64,000 nucleotides of DNA from Rhizomucor pusillus (Eukaryota; Mucoromycota; Mucoromycetes; Mucorales; Lichtheimiaceae), in NCBI GenBank assembly GCA_900175165.2, contig FWWN02000179.1, forward strand, positions 1 to 64,000, given 5' to 3'. Within the stretch, counting starts at the first letter, position 1; every line of letters begins with the position of its first letter. The notes beneath the pieces were generated by a model. The model was given only the letters and a program-made list of their open reading frames with translations. It was not told the origin of the DNA and ran no database searches. Shown piece after piece: positions 32,887 through 44,154 of this stretch. The position numbers were made by a program, and so were the translations under genes.

Positions 32887-34467
32887 ATGTCTGGTATGCT
32901 AATCATCTCGATGCACCGCCGCCATCATCGCCTCGAGATCACTAACACATGTACCTGCAATCACTAGAACAAACGAACGGAGCGCCCTCATCTGGCGTAA
33001 GTATTCGTTTGGCACATGTGTGTATGACCACACAGTTTTCGCTAAGAAACTATGTAGATCACTGTCGTGCGCAAGAAACTCGCTGGTTACGTTGGTTTCG
33101 CCAACTTGCCCAACCAAGTGCACCGCAAGTCGGTCAAGAAAGGATTCCAGTTCACCTGTATGGTTGTGGGTATGTTTTCAGGGAGAGATTTTTCTGCTAG
33201 GAAGGGGATCGATCCATCTGATATACATGTTTTAAACAGGTGAATCTGGTTTGGGTAAATCGACCTTGGTGAACACACTTTTCAATACTGCCTTGTATCC
33301 GCCCAAAGAGAATGTCGAGCTTTCGCACGAAACGCCTCAGACTGTCGAAATTCAATCCATCACAGCCGACATTGAAGAGAACGGCGTAAAGCTTCGATTG
33401 ACAGTTGTAGACACTCCTGGTTTCGGCGACTTTGTTAACAACGAACAAAGGTAGGATTACGCAATGTGTGTGCAATGCAGTTACGTGTGTGGATGACTGA
33501 TCTCGCAACAAAGCTGGAAGCCTATTCTCGACAGCATCGAGTCTCGATTCGATGCCTACTTGGAGCAGGAAAACCGAGTGAACCGTCGTCGCATGGTTGA
33601 CAACCGCATTCACGCTTGCCTTTATTTCATTGCACCTACTGGCCACGCTCTCAAGCCATTAGATATCGAGTTCATGCGCCGTCTTCACACCCGCGTCAAC
33701 TTGATCCCTGTTATTGCCAAGGCTGATACCTTGACCGAGGAGGAAGTCACTGCATTCAAGCAACGCATCCTTGCTGATATCAACTATCACAAGATCCAAA
33801 TCTACCAAGCACCTACCTATGAATACGACGACCAGGAGACTATCGCCGAGAACCGCGAGATCATGTCCAAGATCCCCTTCGCTGTTGTTGGTTCTGACAA
33901 GGAGTTTGAAGTCAACGGCAAGCGCGTGCGAGGACGAAAGTACCCCTGGGGTGTCATTGAAGTTGACAATGAAGAGCACTGCGACTTTGTCAAGCTGCGA
34001 CAAATGCTCATTCGTACACACATGGAAGAGCTTAAGGAATACACTAACGATGTCCTTTACGAAAACTACCGTACCGAGAAGCTCACTGCCATGGGTATCC
34101 AGCAAGATCCTTCGGTCTTCAAGGAAGTCAAGTAAGCATTATCCGGTATGTAGAATGAAGATGATCAATTACTAACATTTTTCCAAACAGCCCCATACAA
34201 AAGATGGAAGAAGAACGTCTTGCACACGAACAAAAGCTAGCCAAGATGGAAGCCGAAATGAGAGCTGTTTTCCAGGCCAAGGTGCAAGAGAAGGAAGCCA
34301 AATTGAAGCAGTCAGAAGAAGAGCTTTATGCCCGCCACAAGGCAATGAAGGAAGCACTCGAGAAGCAGCGCTTGGACTTGGAGGAAAAGAGACGCCGTCT
34401 AGAATCAGGACAGTCCATCACTCCCGAGAAGGCCGCAAAGAAGAGAGGCTTCACTTTCAACAAGTAA
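32887..34467 (+). CDS. CDC3: Septin, Cdc3/AspB type
   Basis: Six exons (32887-32893, 32968-32996, 33058-33169, 33240-33450, 33514-34131, 34191-34467) encode 417 residues. Septins polymerise on the inner plasma membrane at septa, germ tube bases and hyphal tips. The order is a short N-terminus ([12 protein letters not shown]), a basic stretch before the G domain, and the P-loop GESGLGKST (residues 50-58). Next come the G3 box DTPGFGD, the G4 box AKAD, and the septin unique element with [25 protein letters not shown]. The C-terminus is a charged coiled coil (about residues 330-400). The text [14 protein letters not shown] and the [20 protein letters not shown] coil are typical of the fungal AspB/Cdc3 group. 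The first exon is only seven bases (ATGTCTG). A single-exon start elsewhere cannot reproduce the conserved N-terminus. Confidence 0.96.
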
Positions 34468-34664
34468 TCCTTGACAAAACTAACTACTACTTTCCCTCTC
34501 TCCATCCTCTTCTTCGTCTTCTTGGTAGTGTAGTAGAGCATAAAATTTTCTTTTCTCTCACCTTTTTTTTTGATTCCTTTCATGCTCAAGTAACCGTATC
34601 TTCTATATTATCTTTCCAATAACATCTTTTTCAAAGACCTTTTTAATTGATTACTATCGCTTGT

Positions 34665-35655
34665 TTATTGTTGCTGGGTTTTCGAATCAATGACGAAGTA
34701 ACGCTGTGATGGATATCCTTGGCCAGGAACATCGACGAAAAGTTCTTCAAATTGCCAGTGACCTTTCTCATCCTACGAAAATAATACACGTCAATCCTCG
34801 CGCTAATTGGTTCCTCGGTTAACTTACGTACCTTTTTCAAGATCTAGAAAATCGGATAAATGAGCAAGCATCTATGAGTATTATTTTCTCTGGTTTCTTT
34901 TCCTATCCACATACCGCTCTAGCAGTGCCATCCTGCGAGGCACCATCAAGGTAGAACTGCATCACCATGACCTCGTTGCCCTTCGTATCCTGTGCTATCT
35001 GGTACATGACGCGATGGTTGTGCCGTCCTCTGTTGTTCCGTGGTCTGCTGTGGCCAGTGATGGGTGCGCCGAGACGTTCAGTGACCTAGAAGTAAGATGG
35101 CGCGTCAATGTATGTATGTATGTATGTATGTATGTATGTATGCGACGCAACAAATTTCAGGGCGGCGGTAACATACTCCCGAGTGCGCTTGAATGTGCTT
35201 GACGGCGTTCTCCATGATGTTAGGCGGGCTGTCTGCGCTGAAGAGCTCAGACCCTACATAGTATGCCAACCCAGCCGTGAGACCTGCGCCCAGCAGGATA
35301 AAACCAAGGTTGAAGGATACTTTGGAAACCGCAACGACTGCACGCAGCAAGCGACAGTTAGACAAGTAGAGAGCGTGCTACATCGACATTTATGTTGCCT
35401 TACCTTTCTGCGGCGTCGAAAGCTGGTTCCACTTTACCGTGTCACCTGGTGTGGCAAGCGAAGACGATTTCGAAGACTTTTTATTCGGATGAATGCTTAG
35501 ACCGGATTTGCAACGGATCCTTGCAGCTACTGCTGAACATCGATTGCGGATTGCTGCAGCGGCAGACGGTTGACTGAGAACAATTAGTTTGCACCCTGTC
35601 ACAGTTGGACTCGCGCAGAGCAGATACAGTACCGTGCCAGTAACAATACAGACAT
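34665..35655 (-). CDS. TIM21: Mitochondrial import subunit TIM21
   Basis: Six exons (35655-35633, 35573-35404, 35337-35177, 35085-34915, 34843-34832, 34772-34665) encode 214 residues. Tim21 is an inner-membrane protein that links the TOM and TIM23 translocases. The N-terminus (MSVLLLARQPSAAAAIRNRC) is Arg-rich and without acidic residues, a good presequence. A single membrane segment follows (FNLGFILLGAGLTAGLAYYVG), then SELFSADSPPNIMENAVKHI. The intermembrane-space domain has TERLGAPITGHSRPRNNRGR, VMVMQFYLDG and FVDVPGQGYPSQRYFV, all family hallmarks. The initiator ATG is on a 23-base first exon; without that splice the frame has no ATG. Exon 5 is a 12-base microexon coding ILKK. Intron 3 carries a tetranucleotide repeat. 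Its start lies 150 bases from the hexokinase stop, and its 3' end converges with the septin gene. Confidence 0.9.
35109..35142. repeat. (TATG)n microsatellite in a TIM21 intron
   Basis: About eight uninterrupted TATG units lie inside intron 3 of TIM21. The repeat explains the meaningless Met-Tyr-Val-Cys frames seen across it. It is expected to vary in length between strains. Confidence 0.8.
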
Positions 35656-35805
35656 ATTTATACAATGTATTTATATATGGAGAGACAGCACGAGTGTGGA
35701 GAAGAACAAAGTTGTCGTGCCCGCGCCGCGGAGACACAAAAAGATCACGTGAGAAAACAACAATGGGTCAAACAAACATGAAGATAAAGTTTATGAAGAA
35801 TTATC

Positions 35806-37606
35806 CTATTTCTTTGCAATAGCTGCCTTGTGTGCAATCATGGCTACAATAGCTGCGCCTAGACCTGACCCGTCTCGGGCGAGGGAGAACTTAACTTTAT
35901 CGGCAGCAGTTTGTCCAAACAATTCGTTGAGCGCTTGCCGCATATTCTTGTCGAACCCGGGGAAATGCTCAAACAGCGAGCCGTCAATAGCGATCGTGCA
36001 CTCTTGGTTGACTAGATTACAGTGCTTGAGCACGGCCGCGAGACCGCATCCAGAGAGCCGGGCTGCGCGGCGGCCGACCAATTCGGCGACTGTCTTTACG
36101 ATGCGGCGGTCAGCTAGTGTGGTCTTGGGGATACCCAAGATGCCTTCCAAAATATGCTGTGTCTCTGGCAGATGCAGTTCGGTGTCAGTGTGCATGGTTG
36201 ACATGTATGCAGTTTCAAAGCTCCATTGTTTGTTAAGCTCCGGCGATGACAGCCCACCAAATAAGAGTTGGCGATCAACGAGCTGCAGTATACAGTTTCG
36301 AGCAACTTCGCCGAGGTACATGCCCGATATCATCTTTTCGAATATCTGCTGCCTCGGATTGATTGATTCGCGGTCGACTTTGTTGTCAAAAACCGTCATG
36401 GGGAGGACCAGCCTTTCGCAATCGAATGCACCCCACTCTGTGTTGATCACCATGTCTTCAAACGGTACAGGACCGCCCGTCCATTTCTTAATATTGCTCA
36501 TCTTTTCATAGTGACCTTGAAAATTTGTTAGGTTAAGCTGCTGCGTCAACAGCAAGTAAATTCCTTCCTCTTATTCTTACATGCATTGGTGCCTGTTCCG
36601 AGGATAATAGCCACTCCCGTTTCCGGGCGAGAATAGCCAAGTGCCATCAATGTGCCGACGGTGTCGTTTACAATCTACATTTGTTTCGGGTAAACAGGCA
36701 CATGTGTGTTAGTCTCAGATTGGATAAATATATACGCGCAAAACGTACCGCGGAAATATTCACCGGTAAATTCTTGCGCAGAAACGCATCCTGGAGCATG
36801 ACGACCACGTCCTTGTTTACAGCGTTTTTGCAAGCGAACCCCTTGGTCCATTGCTTCAGGACGCCTCTGTTGATACCTGTTTGGAGGACAGGGAACGAGA
36901 AGGTGAAACCGAGCTGGATCTGATCGCCCTGTGGCGGATGGATATCTTTTTCTGTCAAAAAGTTATCGACTGAATCGGCGATAAAGTCACAGAGATCTCG
37001 CATTTCGCCAGTCTTGAGCTCTGGAGGCACTCGATATTTCTGCTGATGGATCTCGTACTCGCCGTACCCCTTGAGATCTACCTCGCACACACGCAAGTTG
37101 GTCCCGCCTAGATCTAGCGCCAGGTACCGTCCTTTTTCTTTGCCGGTCGGTTTGCCAGTAACAAATGTAGGTAACATGGCCACTAGAAGGGGATATTAAA
37201 CCGAGCCCAATTCCATACGTGATAGGAAGAAAAGGCTCTCACCTGTCGCTCCTTCCTGATCCAAACCTTTCTGCATCTCAAGCACAAAGTGATCCATGAT
37301 TTTCTGCAAATACTCCGTCGATAATTCAAACAAGTCGTAAAGCTCCTTGATCACTGCTGATTCAGCACCGTCGTCTGTATTATCGTTGGATTTGCCATTT
37401 GACATTGCAGCTTGGGCTGCTGTCTTCTCCTTGTTGCATCCATTTGAAAGCATGTCGGTGGTGGCTGCTGTCTCGATAACAGCTGCGAGCTTGTTCGATG
37501 CCTTGGTGGCGTCCACATCTTTGCTAGAACGCAAAAGTCGAAGAAGGGTCCGCACCCTCCGTGGCAAAGGATTCGTTGCTGTTGTTGTGGTGCTGGTGGG
37601 TGCCAT
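35806..37606 (-). CDS. Hexokinase
   Basis: Four exons (37606-37243, 37182-36749, 36674-36581, 36515-35806) encode 533 residues. The enzyme phosphorylates glucose and other hexoses with ATP at the first step of glycolysis. Motifs in order: phosphate-1 loop LALDLGGTNLRV (Asp145-Asn150), sugar-binding LGFTFSFPVLQTGINRG and WTKGF, the catalytic block VNDTVGTLMALGY (Asp270 as base), LGTGTNACHYE, NTEWGAFD, INPRQQIFEKMISGMYLGE, and the adenosine-site segment IDGSLFEHFPGF. All catalytic residues seen in eukaryotic hexokinases are present. Compared with yeast enzymes it has about 59 extra residues at the N-terminus. These are an Ala/Thr/Asn/Asp-rich stretch (about residues 30-80) before the usual first helix (KELYDLFELSTEYLQKIMDHF). 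The 5' leader carries a (TCG)n run. Regulatory versus purely catalytic role cannot be told. Confidence 0.95.
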
Positions 37607-37666
37607 TTGTTAACTGCGAGGATCGATGCCGTTGTCTATTCCCAAATATATGCTCTGCCAAAAGCG

Positions 37667-37697
<31 letters not shown>

Positions 37698-38851
37698 TGT
37701 TGTTGTTGTTATCTGTGCGGGGCGATGCAGTGAGAGAGAAAAAAAGAGAAAAATCCATCTTTCCCTGCGATTCATTTATATTTGCATAGAAAGCACGGAA
37801 CTCACGTGTGCTGCTGATAGTCCTGTACGGACAGTTTTTTCTTTTTCTTTTTCTTTTTTCATCTCGTCCCAAAGTTTTCCAGCCGTTCCAAAGAAATTGC
37901 ATGGGAAAGTAAAGTATCCTAGTATGGTCGTTCAGCAGGGTTCTCAATCTTTGTCACACGCACACATCACGAAGGACACGTAGTGGAGACCGAAAGAGAG
38001 AGAGACCGAACAAGGGACCTTTGCCCGAAGAAAATCTCGCAGCACCACGTTCGGATTGATTGAGAGCCATCAGCATGAGTAATAAATGTGGGGTAAAGCT
38101 CTGGAACAGATCTGCTGTCCGAGAGAGAAGTAATCAAGACAGAAAGCAGCAGCCAATTAGGTGTTATGATTACCTAAGACAACACCGGATACACCGACAA
38201 TCTATCCTTTCCCGCCTGGCCATTTCTTTCCCGTTTGTACTTGTACAATCCCAGGCCCAACCTTCACTGTCTTGTCGTTTTTTGTTTTACCACTCACTCG
38301 TTGCTGTTCATGTATTAATCGGGACCTTCCACTCGTGTTGCTCTCAGGGCAGTGTCCCAAAGAATTATCGCTATTACATATTTGATTTGTCTTCTTATCC
38401 TAAATCCCACTTTACAGCCGGAACAGTGCTGACATTCACAAAACGAGATAAGAGGAGGACGTGAAGAAATATAGTTCTCGTTAGAGCTGACAGAGTTCCC
38501 TCCTGTCAATTTTGGGAAGGGCGGGGAAGGCTTCACTAAAGAATTATTTGCGAGCGGGTCCTGCGATAACCCGTCCTGCAGTAACATTACTGGCAGACGC
38601 ATATACCCCGTCCCTTGCAGGAGTACAAAGTTTCCCGAGGCTGCTGGTCTTTTTTGGTTTGCAAGCGCACAAAAGGAAAGGGATAAATGCGGGACTCTTG
38701 GTGACAATGATATACTTGGAAACTTGCCGGTTAATAATAAGGTAATCCCCAAGATCTGGTTACTGCGGGGGAAACTCCGAAATGAACGAGTCAATCAAAC
38801 CAGCGGTGGTGGTCAGGAACACATACGGATCCTTAAACTTGTCAAGCAGAC
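37607..38851. other. Divergent spacer between hexokinase and aminotransferase genes
   Basis: A trinucleotide run (GTC then GTT units on the plus strand) at about 37670-37711 lies 64-105 bases before the hexokinase ATG, likely in its leader or promoter. The rest has only short frames with no motif. The minus-strand frame at 38315-38794 (159 codons) has no recognisable content and is probably chance. Confidence 0.5.
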
Positions 38852-40399
38852 ATGACCATCAACTTCTTCAAGGGAATTCCCTCCCTTGATCTGCTACCCA
38901 CTCAAAAGTTTGCTCGTGCATCTCAGGTGGCATTGTCTCAATCGAACGCTGCACAGTTTCTGTTGCAAGTAAGTCTATCCTCAGACAAGTAGTCTTCATA
39001 TCTTATCTTGACGCGCTTCCGTGCCAGTATGGTCACCAGTGCGGAAACACTGAATATCTTGAGAACTTGGCAAACTTTTTGACCCGAGTGTATCGCGACG
39101 AGGTGAAAATGTAAGTTGCATGATCCATTGCCCTATCGATTTTTTTTCTTATCATACACTTAGTGAAAACTTACTGGCAACATCTGGCGCATCGTTTGGC
39201 TTGCAGCACTGCTTGAGCTTGCTGACACGTCCCGGTTCGGTAACACGATACGCATTTTTCCAGAACCCAACGTATCACCTGGTATACAGGATATTCACGG
39301 ATGTCGGATACGATACGTCACAGTTTGTTGGAATACCTGATACGGATACGGGACTCGATGTGGATTATTTCCAACGTTTTCTGGAAACACATCTGTCCTC
39401 TGATGACAGCAATAGCAGCGAGTATTACACAGCTGTCTTGTACTGTGTCCCTACACACGCGAATCCCACGTCATCCACTTTGTCTCCAAACAAAAGACGT
39501 AGATTAGTAGAGCTGGCGAAAAAGTACAATGTGCTCCTGATATGCGACGATGTGTACGACCTCTTGACTTTTGACGAGCTTGCTCCGAAAAGAGTCGTTG
39601 CATACGACCTGGAAGCAGACGATGGCAAGCCCGTCGTTGTCAGCAACTGCTCCTATTCCAAAATCCTTGCTCCTGGCTCTCGCGCTGGTTGGATCGAGGC
39701 TCCTCCCAAAATAATATCCAAACTAGGTGACTGGTAAGCCTTGCATTTCTTACACAATCCTGCAAACGACTCTTTTCATGATTTTGTATCAACTGGAATT
39801 ACTAGCGGCTCGTTTATCTCTGGCGGCTCCCCCTCTACATACTGTAAGTGTGCGAACGGTGTAAAAAGGAGGAGGAAGAGGGAAAAATCTGCTGCATTGT
39901 GTGTGTGTGAGAGAGAGAGGGAGAGATATTTACTGCAAGATGATATATAGCTAGCGGGATAATATCCGCTATGCTGGGCACGGATGACCCTGAACTCTCC
40001 CTGGAAGCAAACGTTGCCTCTCTCAAGGTACTCCTAAAGGACCGCCTCCATCGTGGGTTGTGGAAGGCAATCCAGCAGCATCTAGTTCCGCTAGGATGTT
40101 CAGCCAGCCTCCCGAAGGGTGGCTACTTTGTGTGGCTCCAGCTGCCTAACGGTTTAGACTGCACTCGATTGAGAGATTGCATCAAAGTCAACAGGCTTCA
40201 AGTCGATTTTGGTCCTGGTGACAGTTTTAGCAATCCAGCTGAACCACAGTCTCACTCGCAGTTTATCCGTCTATGCTTTGCTCACTACACGACGGGTGAA
40301 CTTGTCATTGGTATCAAGCGTCTTGCAACAGGTGTAAAGTTAGCCCTGGAAGAAATCGGCAACGACGACAACAATAACAACAACAGTGCAACTGCTTAG
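38852..40399 (+). CDS. PLP-dependent class I/II aminotransferase (YER152C/LysN-like)
   Basis: Five exons (38852-38968, 39028-39110, 39164-39733, 39806-39843, 39951-40399) encode 418 residues of fold-type I aminotransferase. The N-terminus reads INFFKGIPSLDLLP. Cofactor contacts are ATSGASFGLQHC (phosphate-binding turn), FFQNPTYH (ring stacking), VPTHANPTSSTLSPNKRR (Asn to the pyridoxal O3'), CDDVYDLL (Asp to N1) and SYSKILAPGSRAGW, with the Schiff-base lysine at residue 233. The C-terminal domain contains PKGGYFVWLQLP. The form THANPTS and the N-terminal IPSLDLLP place it near the yeast YER152C / 2-aminoadipate transaminase group (lysine or aromatic amino acid metabolism) and not AspC. Exon 4 is only 38 bases. 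Substrate remains unknown; location probably cytosolic because no presequence is seen. Confidence 0.92.
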
Positions 40400-41404
40400 A
40401 ATGTGCCCATCAAACAAAAGCAATCATCAACAACATGGTTGACAAACTTTGATCTACGTAGTTGGTAATAGACGCATGTGTTTATCTAGATGAAAGCAGC
40501 ATTGTATGTAGCCGTCTTCCATTACTGCTCCCTTTCATGGGTTCCACCCTCGAGCGTGTCAGAACCGGCCCCCCTTTTTGGAACCGAGAATATACAAAGA
40601 AGAAGCAACCGCACCACCCCTGAGAAAAAATAAAATAGCATTACTTTGCAGCGTGCTGAAATTCTTTGTTCGTTTAAACGCGCCAAGTAGGTAAATTAGC
40701 ATATGCTCGTCGTCGAACACACGAATGGCTGCTGCATCGACGATCCAACTGCCGTGTACGGAAATTGTCACCGAGGGGTTTTCCGAGCGCATAAACACAA
40801 GCATTTGAAACATTGTCACAGACACACTCGGAAACTTTGCCTTATCGTTCACTTGACCGATAGCTTAGACCTACAGATCGAAATCGATCGGTGTTCTTAT
40901 TACGGTGGTCCATTTGCTACAACAATTCCATCATCGACAGAGGCGAGAGAGCGAGAGAGAGAGAGAGAGAGAGGAGGGAAGACGTATTGGTATTCAAAGT
41001 TACGCCGGACGCGTCATACGACTAGGAGTGTGAACGCACCATATGAACTTGTGTGATACATTCAAATAAGGGGGTTACTTAGCAACAGTATCGTCGCGCG
41101 TTCGTTTTCAGGGATTTACCCAAAATGACCGAACCCGATCGCGCACGCAATATGTGTCAGTTGCTTCTATAGGCAGAAAAATACACCGGTCTCTCCCCTT
41201 CTAAACCCCCCGCTCGCTGTAGAAAGAAGGTTGTTGACAAGTTAACAAGCAATCTATATACACACTCACTCGCAAAAATATATTCACATATTCTTGTACT
41301 CTAATAGCTCCTTTTCTCTTCTTCTGTCTTTCTTTTCCACATCTCCCCTTTCTGTCTCTCTCTCTTTTTCTCCTCTCTAATCAGATATACTTTTGCTTTC
41401 CACT
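40400..41404. other. Promoter of G-alpha copy 2 with (GA)n run
   Basis: A GA-rich microsatellite lies at about 40941-40974. The last 130 bases before the ATG are a pyrimidine-rich leader with an acceptor-like CTCTAATCAG, so a 5' UTR intron is possible. A minus-strand frame at 40559-40852 (97 codons) has no recognised motif and I do not call it. Confidence 0.5.
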
Positions 41405-42712
41405 ATGGGTTGCTGTCAGTCCGCGGAAGCTCAAGACGGCAAAGCTCGCAATGAAGAGATTGAGAATCAGATCAAGCGCGACAAACTCAATAGGCGCAAT
41501 GAGGTCAAGATGCTCTTGCTAGGTACTTTTGTTCTATTCTATGTATTGACACACAACTAACTATTGCTTAGGTGCGGGTGAATCTGGCAAGTCGACTATT
41601 CTCAAGCAAATGAAGTTGATACACGACGACGGATATTCGCTGGACGAGCGAGAAGCCTTCAAGGAGATTATTTTCTCCAACACAGTTCAGTCGATGCGAG
41701 TTATTCTGGAAGCCATGGACGACATGGGCGTGCCACTCTCCAGCCCGGAACAGCAGCAGTACGCCACTGTAATTATGGAATTACCGGCCCAGATTGAGCG
41801 AGACACATTGCCGCCAGAAGTTACACAAGCGGTCAAGGCATTGTGGAACGATCCAAATTTACAGAGCGTCTTTGAGCGAAGCCGAGAATATCAATTGAAT
41901 GATTCTGCCAGATAGTAAGTCTTTTTTTTGCTGAACATTGTTATATAAAGAGTCGGCTCTAATCGGACGATAGCTACTTTGATTCAATCGACCGCATCGG
42001 CGACCCCAACTACGTGCCGACAGACCAGGACGTCCTACGGTCGCGTGTTAAAACCACCGGTATCACAGAAACAACCTTCGTCATTGGCGATCTGACTTAC
42101 CGCATGTTCGATGTGGGCGGACAACGTTCTGAGCGCAAAAAATGGATCCACTGCTTCGAAAACGTCACAGCGATCATCTTTCTAGTCGCCATCTCCGAGT
42201 ACGACCAGGTGCTTATTGAAGACGAGACTGTCGTAAGTAACTCTTTTTTTGTTTTCGCTTCGCAGATCGCGTTTTATATATTTAAACTAACGAACATGAA
42301 ACTTGCAGAATCGAATGCAAGAAGCTTTGACGCTCTTTGATTCCATTTGCAATTCACGCTGGTTCGTCAAAACTTCCATCATCCTTTTCCTCAACAAGAT
42401 TGATATTTTCAAAGAAAAATTGCCAAAGCATCCGTTATCCGAAACGTTCCCAGATTTTCAAGGTAAAAGCAGCTAACTAAAACATGAAATAGGTCACGAT
42501 GCACTGACCTTAATTCACCTGCAGGCCCGAACACATACGAGGCGGCTAGCGAGTATATTCTCAACCGGTTTGTCTCTCTGAACCAATCTGATACAAAGCA
42601 GATATATACCCATTTTACCTGCGCAACGGACACAAAACAGATCAAATTCGTCATGGCTGCCGTGAACGACATTATCATCCAAAACAATTTACGGGATGTG
42701 GGTCTGTTGTAA
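41405..42712 (+). CDS. Heterotrimeric G-protein alpha subunit, copy 2
   Basis: Five exons (41405-41522, 41572-41914, 41974-42232, 42309-42462, 42525-42712) encode 353 residues. MGCCQS at the start offers a myristoylation glycine and palmitoylation cysteines. All GTPase boxes are intact: GAGESGKST (40-48), switch [13 protein letters not shown] with the catalytic Arg, [29 protein letters not shown] and FTCATDT. The helical domain between G1 and switch I has the normal length. The C-terminus (NNLRDVGLL) resembles Gi/Go-like fungal group I subunits but lacks the cysteine four residues from the end. It is expected at the plasma membrane, coupling receptors to cAMP or MAP kinase signalling. Introns after LLLLG (phase 1), in the SAR|YYF region (phase 2), before NRM/MVE (phase 0) and before the GP segment (phase 1) match those of copy 1. 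Confidence 0.96.
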
Positions 42713-43023
42713 ACACCCCAGCAAGGAAAACTGCTGTACACACATCTCCTTTTCGTGTCTCATCTCGTCATCGTTACCATTCCTATTCCTCCTCCTCCCT
42801 CGATCTTCCTTTTCTACTTTTCTACTTTTTATATTCTTTTCTTTACATAGCATATATTTTGTTCCTCATCATCGTTGGTTGTAATTACTGGATTTCTCCG
42901 CTTTTGTAGTTCGCGGTAGTGGAAAACAAGTTTGCGTCTTTTTCTGTCAGAAGCATTTACACCGTGTTGCTCATTTCTCTGCTTGATATATTTGATGTAT
43001 AGCGGATAAGAAAAGAAATGGTT

Positions 43024-43900
43024 CTATAGAATAACAGCTTTTGATATGGGACAACAGTCGAACTTGAATTCCTTTACACTTGCGCACTGGAGCCCTACAT
43101 ATCCGTTCTCGTCAAATTCATTTTTCCATTCATTTCTGTAATTTGGAGGGTGTTTGCGTTCATGTTCATCCATCCAATCCTCCAATCGTTTTGTGTCCTT
43201 CTTTAGTTGATATTGCCGCGAAATCACACAGCAGAGGATGTACGTGAATCACAAATCATCGTCAGACGCTAGCTAGCCTCGGTCTCGCTAATGGATGCAT
43301 TCTGTGTTACTGTCTGTTTCAACCAAATGCAGAATTCTTGTACTGTCAGTAATTTGACAATAACCATTCCTGCCCAGATTGATACATGTTAGACAATGCA
43401 TGCACTCAGAGCCCAATTAGGCACTGATATATTCACGCACAGTTTATCTTTACGTTCTGGCTCTACCTCGCATTGGTAGATGGTAAAGCGCTGTATATTT
43501 GGGCAGCATCGGGACAAGCTTGCTTGAAGTATCCAATGTATCGAGGTGGCACCGCCAAACGTTTAGCGTTTTGAGTAATGGAACTTGCAAAGTATGTCAG
43601 GAATATCGATAACGTCGATGCTAGCTTTCTCGGCGCCGTGCACTTCAAAAGTTTGCAACTGCTGAAACCTCGGCATGGTCTGCAACAATTTTGCAAAGCC
43701 ATCGAAATACAAGAGTATCCTTATCTTGTGGTTTCCAGTATTTAAGACTGTTTTGACTTGATATATGGTGGATTGTGTAAATTAAGCAATTGACAACCAA
43801 GTATAAAGTGCTCGGAAAGGTGGCTCAACAATTTTCCAACTTTATCGTTTGTGTCACATTTGAATGCATGAATACCCTACACCACAACAGCGCTCGTTGG
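43024..43900 (-). pseudogene. Leucine-rich-repeat (F-box-type) gene remnant
   Basis: The minus strand shows LRR-like pieces in different frames. Around 43690-43580 reads LLQTMPRFQQLQTFEVHGAE. After a one-base shift near 43575 come TLNVWRCHLDTLDTSSKL and MLPKYTALYHL, and in the first frame PNIQRFTIYQCEVEPE. A separate frame at 43227-43024 reads YVGLQCASVKEFKFDCC, again LRR-like. The layout recalls the F-box/LRR proteins that are numerous in fungi. No single frame or simple splice model joins the pieces and stops interrupt them, so I call it a decayed gene. An unusual set of small introns cannot be excluded. Borders are approximate. Confidence 0.35.
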
Positions 43901-44154
43901 TCGCCAACTTTCCAAGCCAAAGATGCACCTTATCAAATCCGTAAAACGTATAGAGAGAGACAGCGCAAACTTCTTCTTCTCCTTTTTCCTTTACTTGAGA
44001 TAACACTCCCAATCGGTCCATATCAGATTCGCAAGAGATCAACAAGGACCGCACGGGAACAAGATTTATGTAAAACGACGGTATATTACGAATACAAAGT
44101 ATACTACGATACAAGGAATAGTGCGTGTTGTTCTTTATGAACTTTTTTCTTTAT

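Noticed and set aside
35828..36511. 227-codon plus-strand frame
   Set aside because: Antisense shadow of the last hexokinase exon, which has full family motifs.
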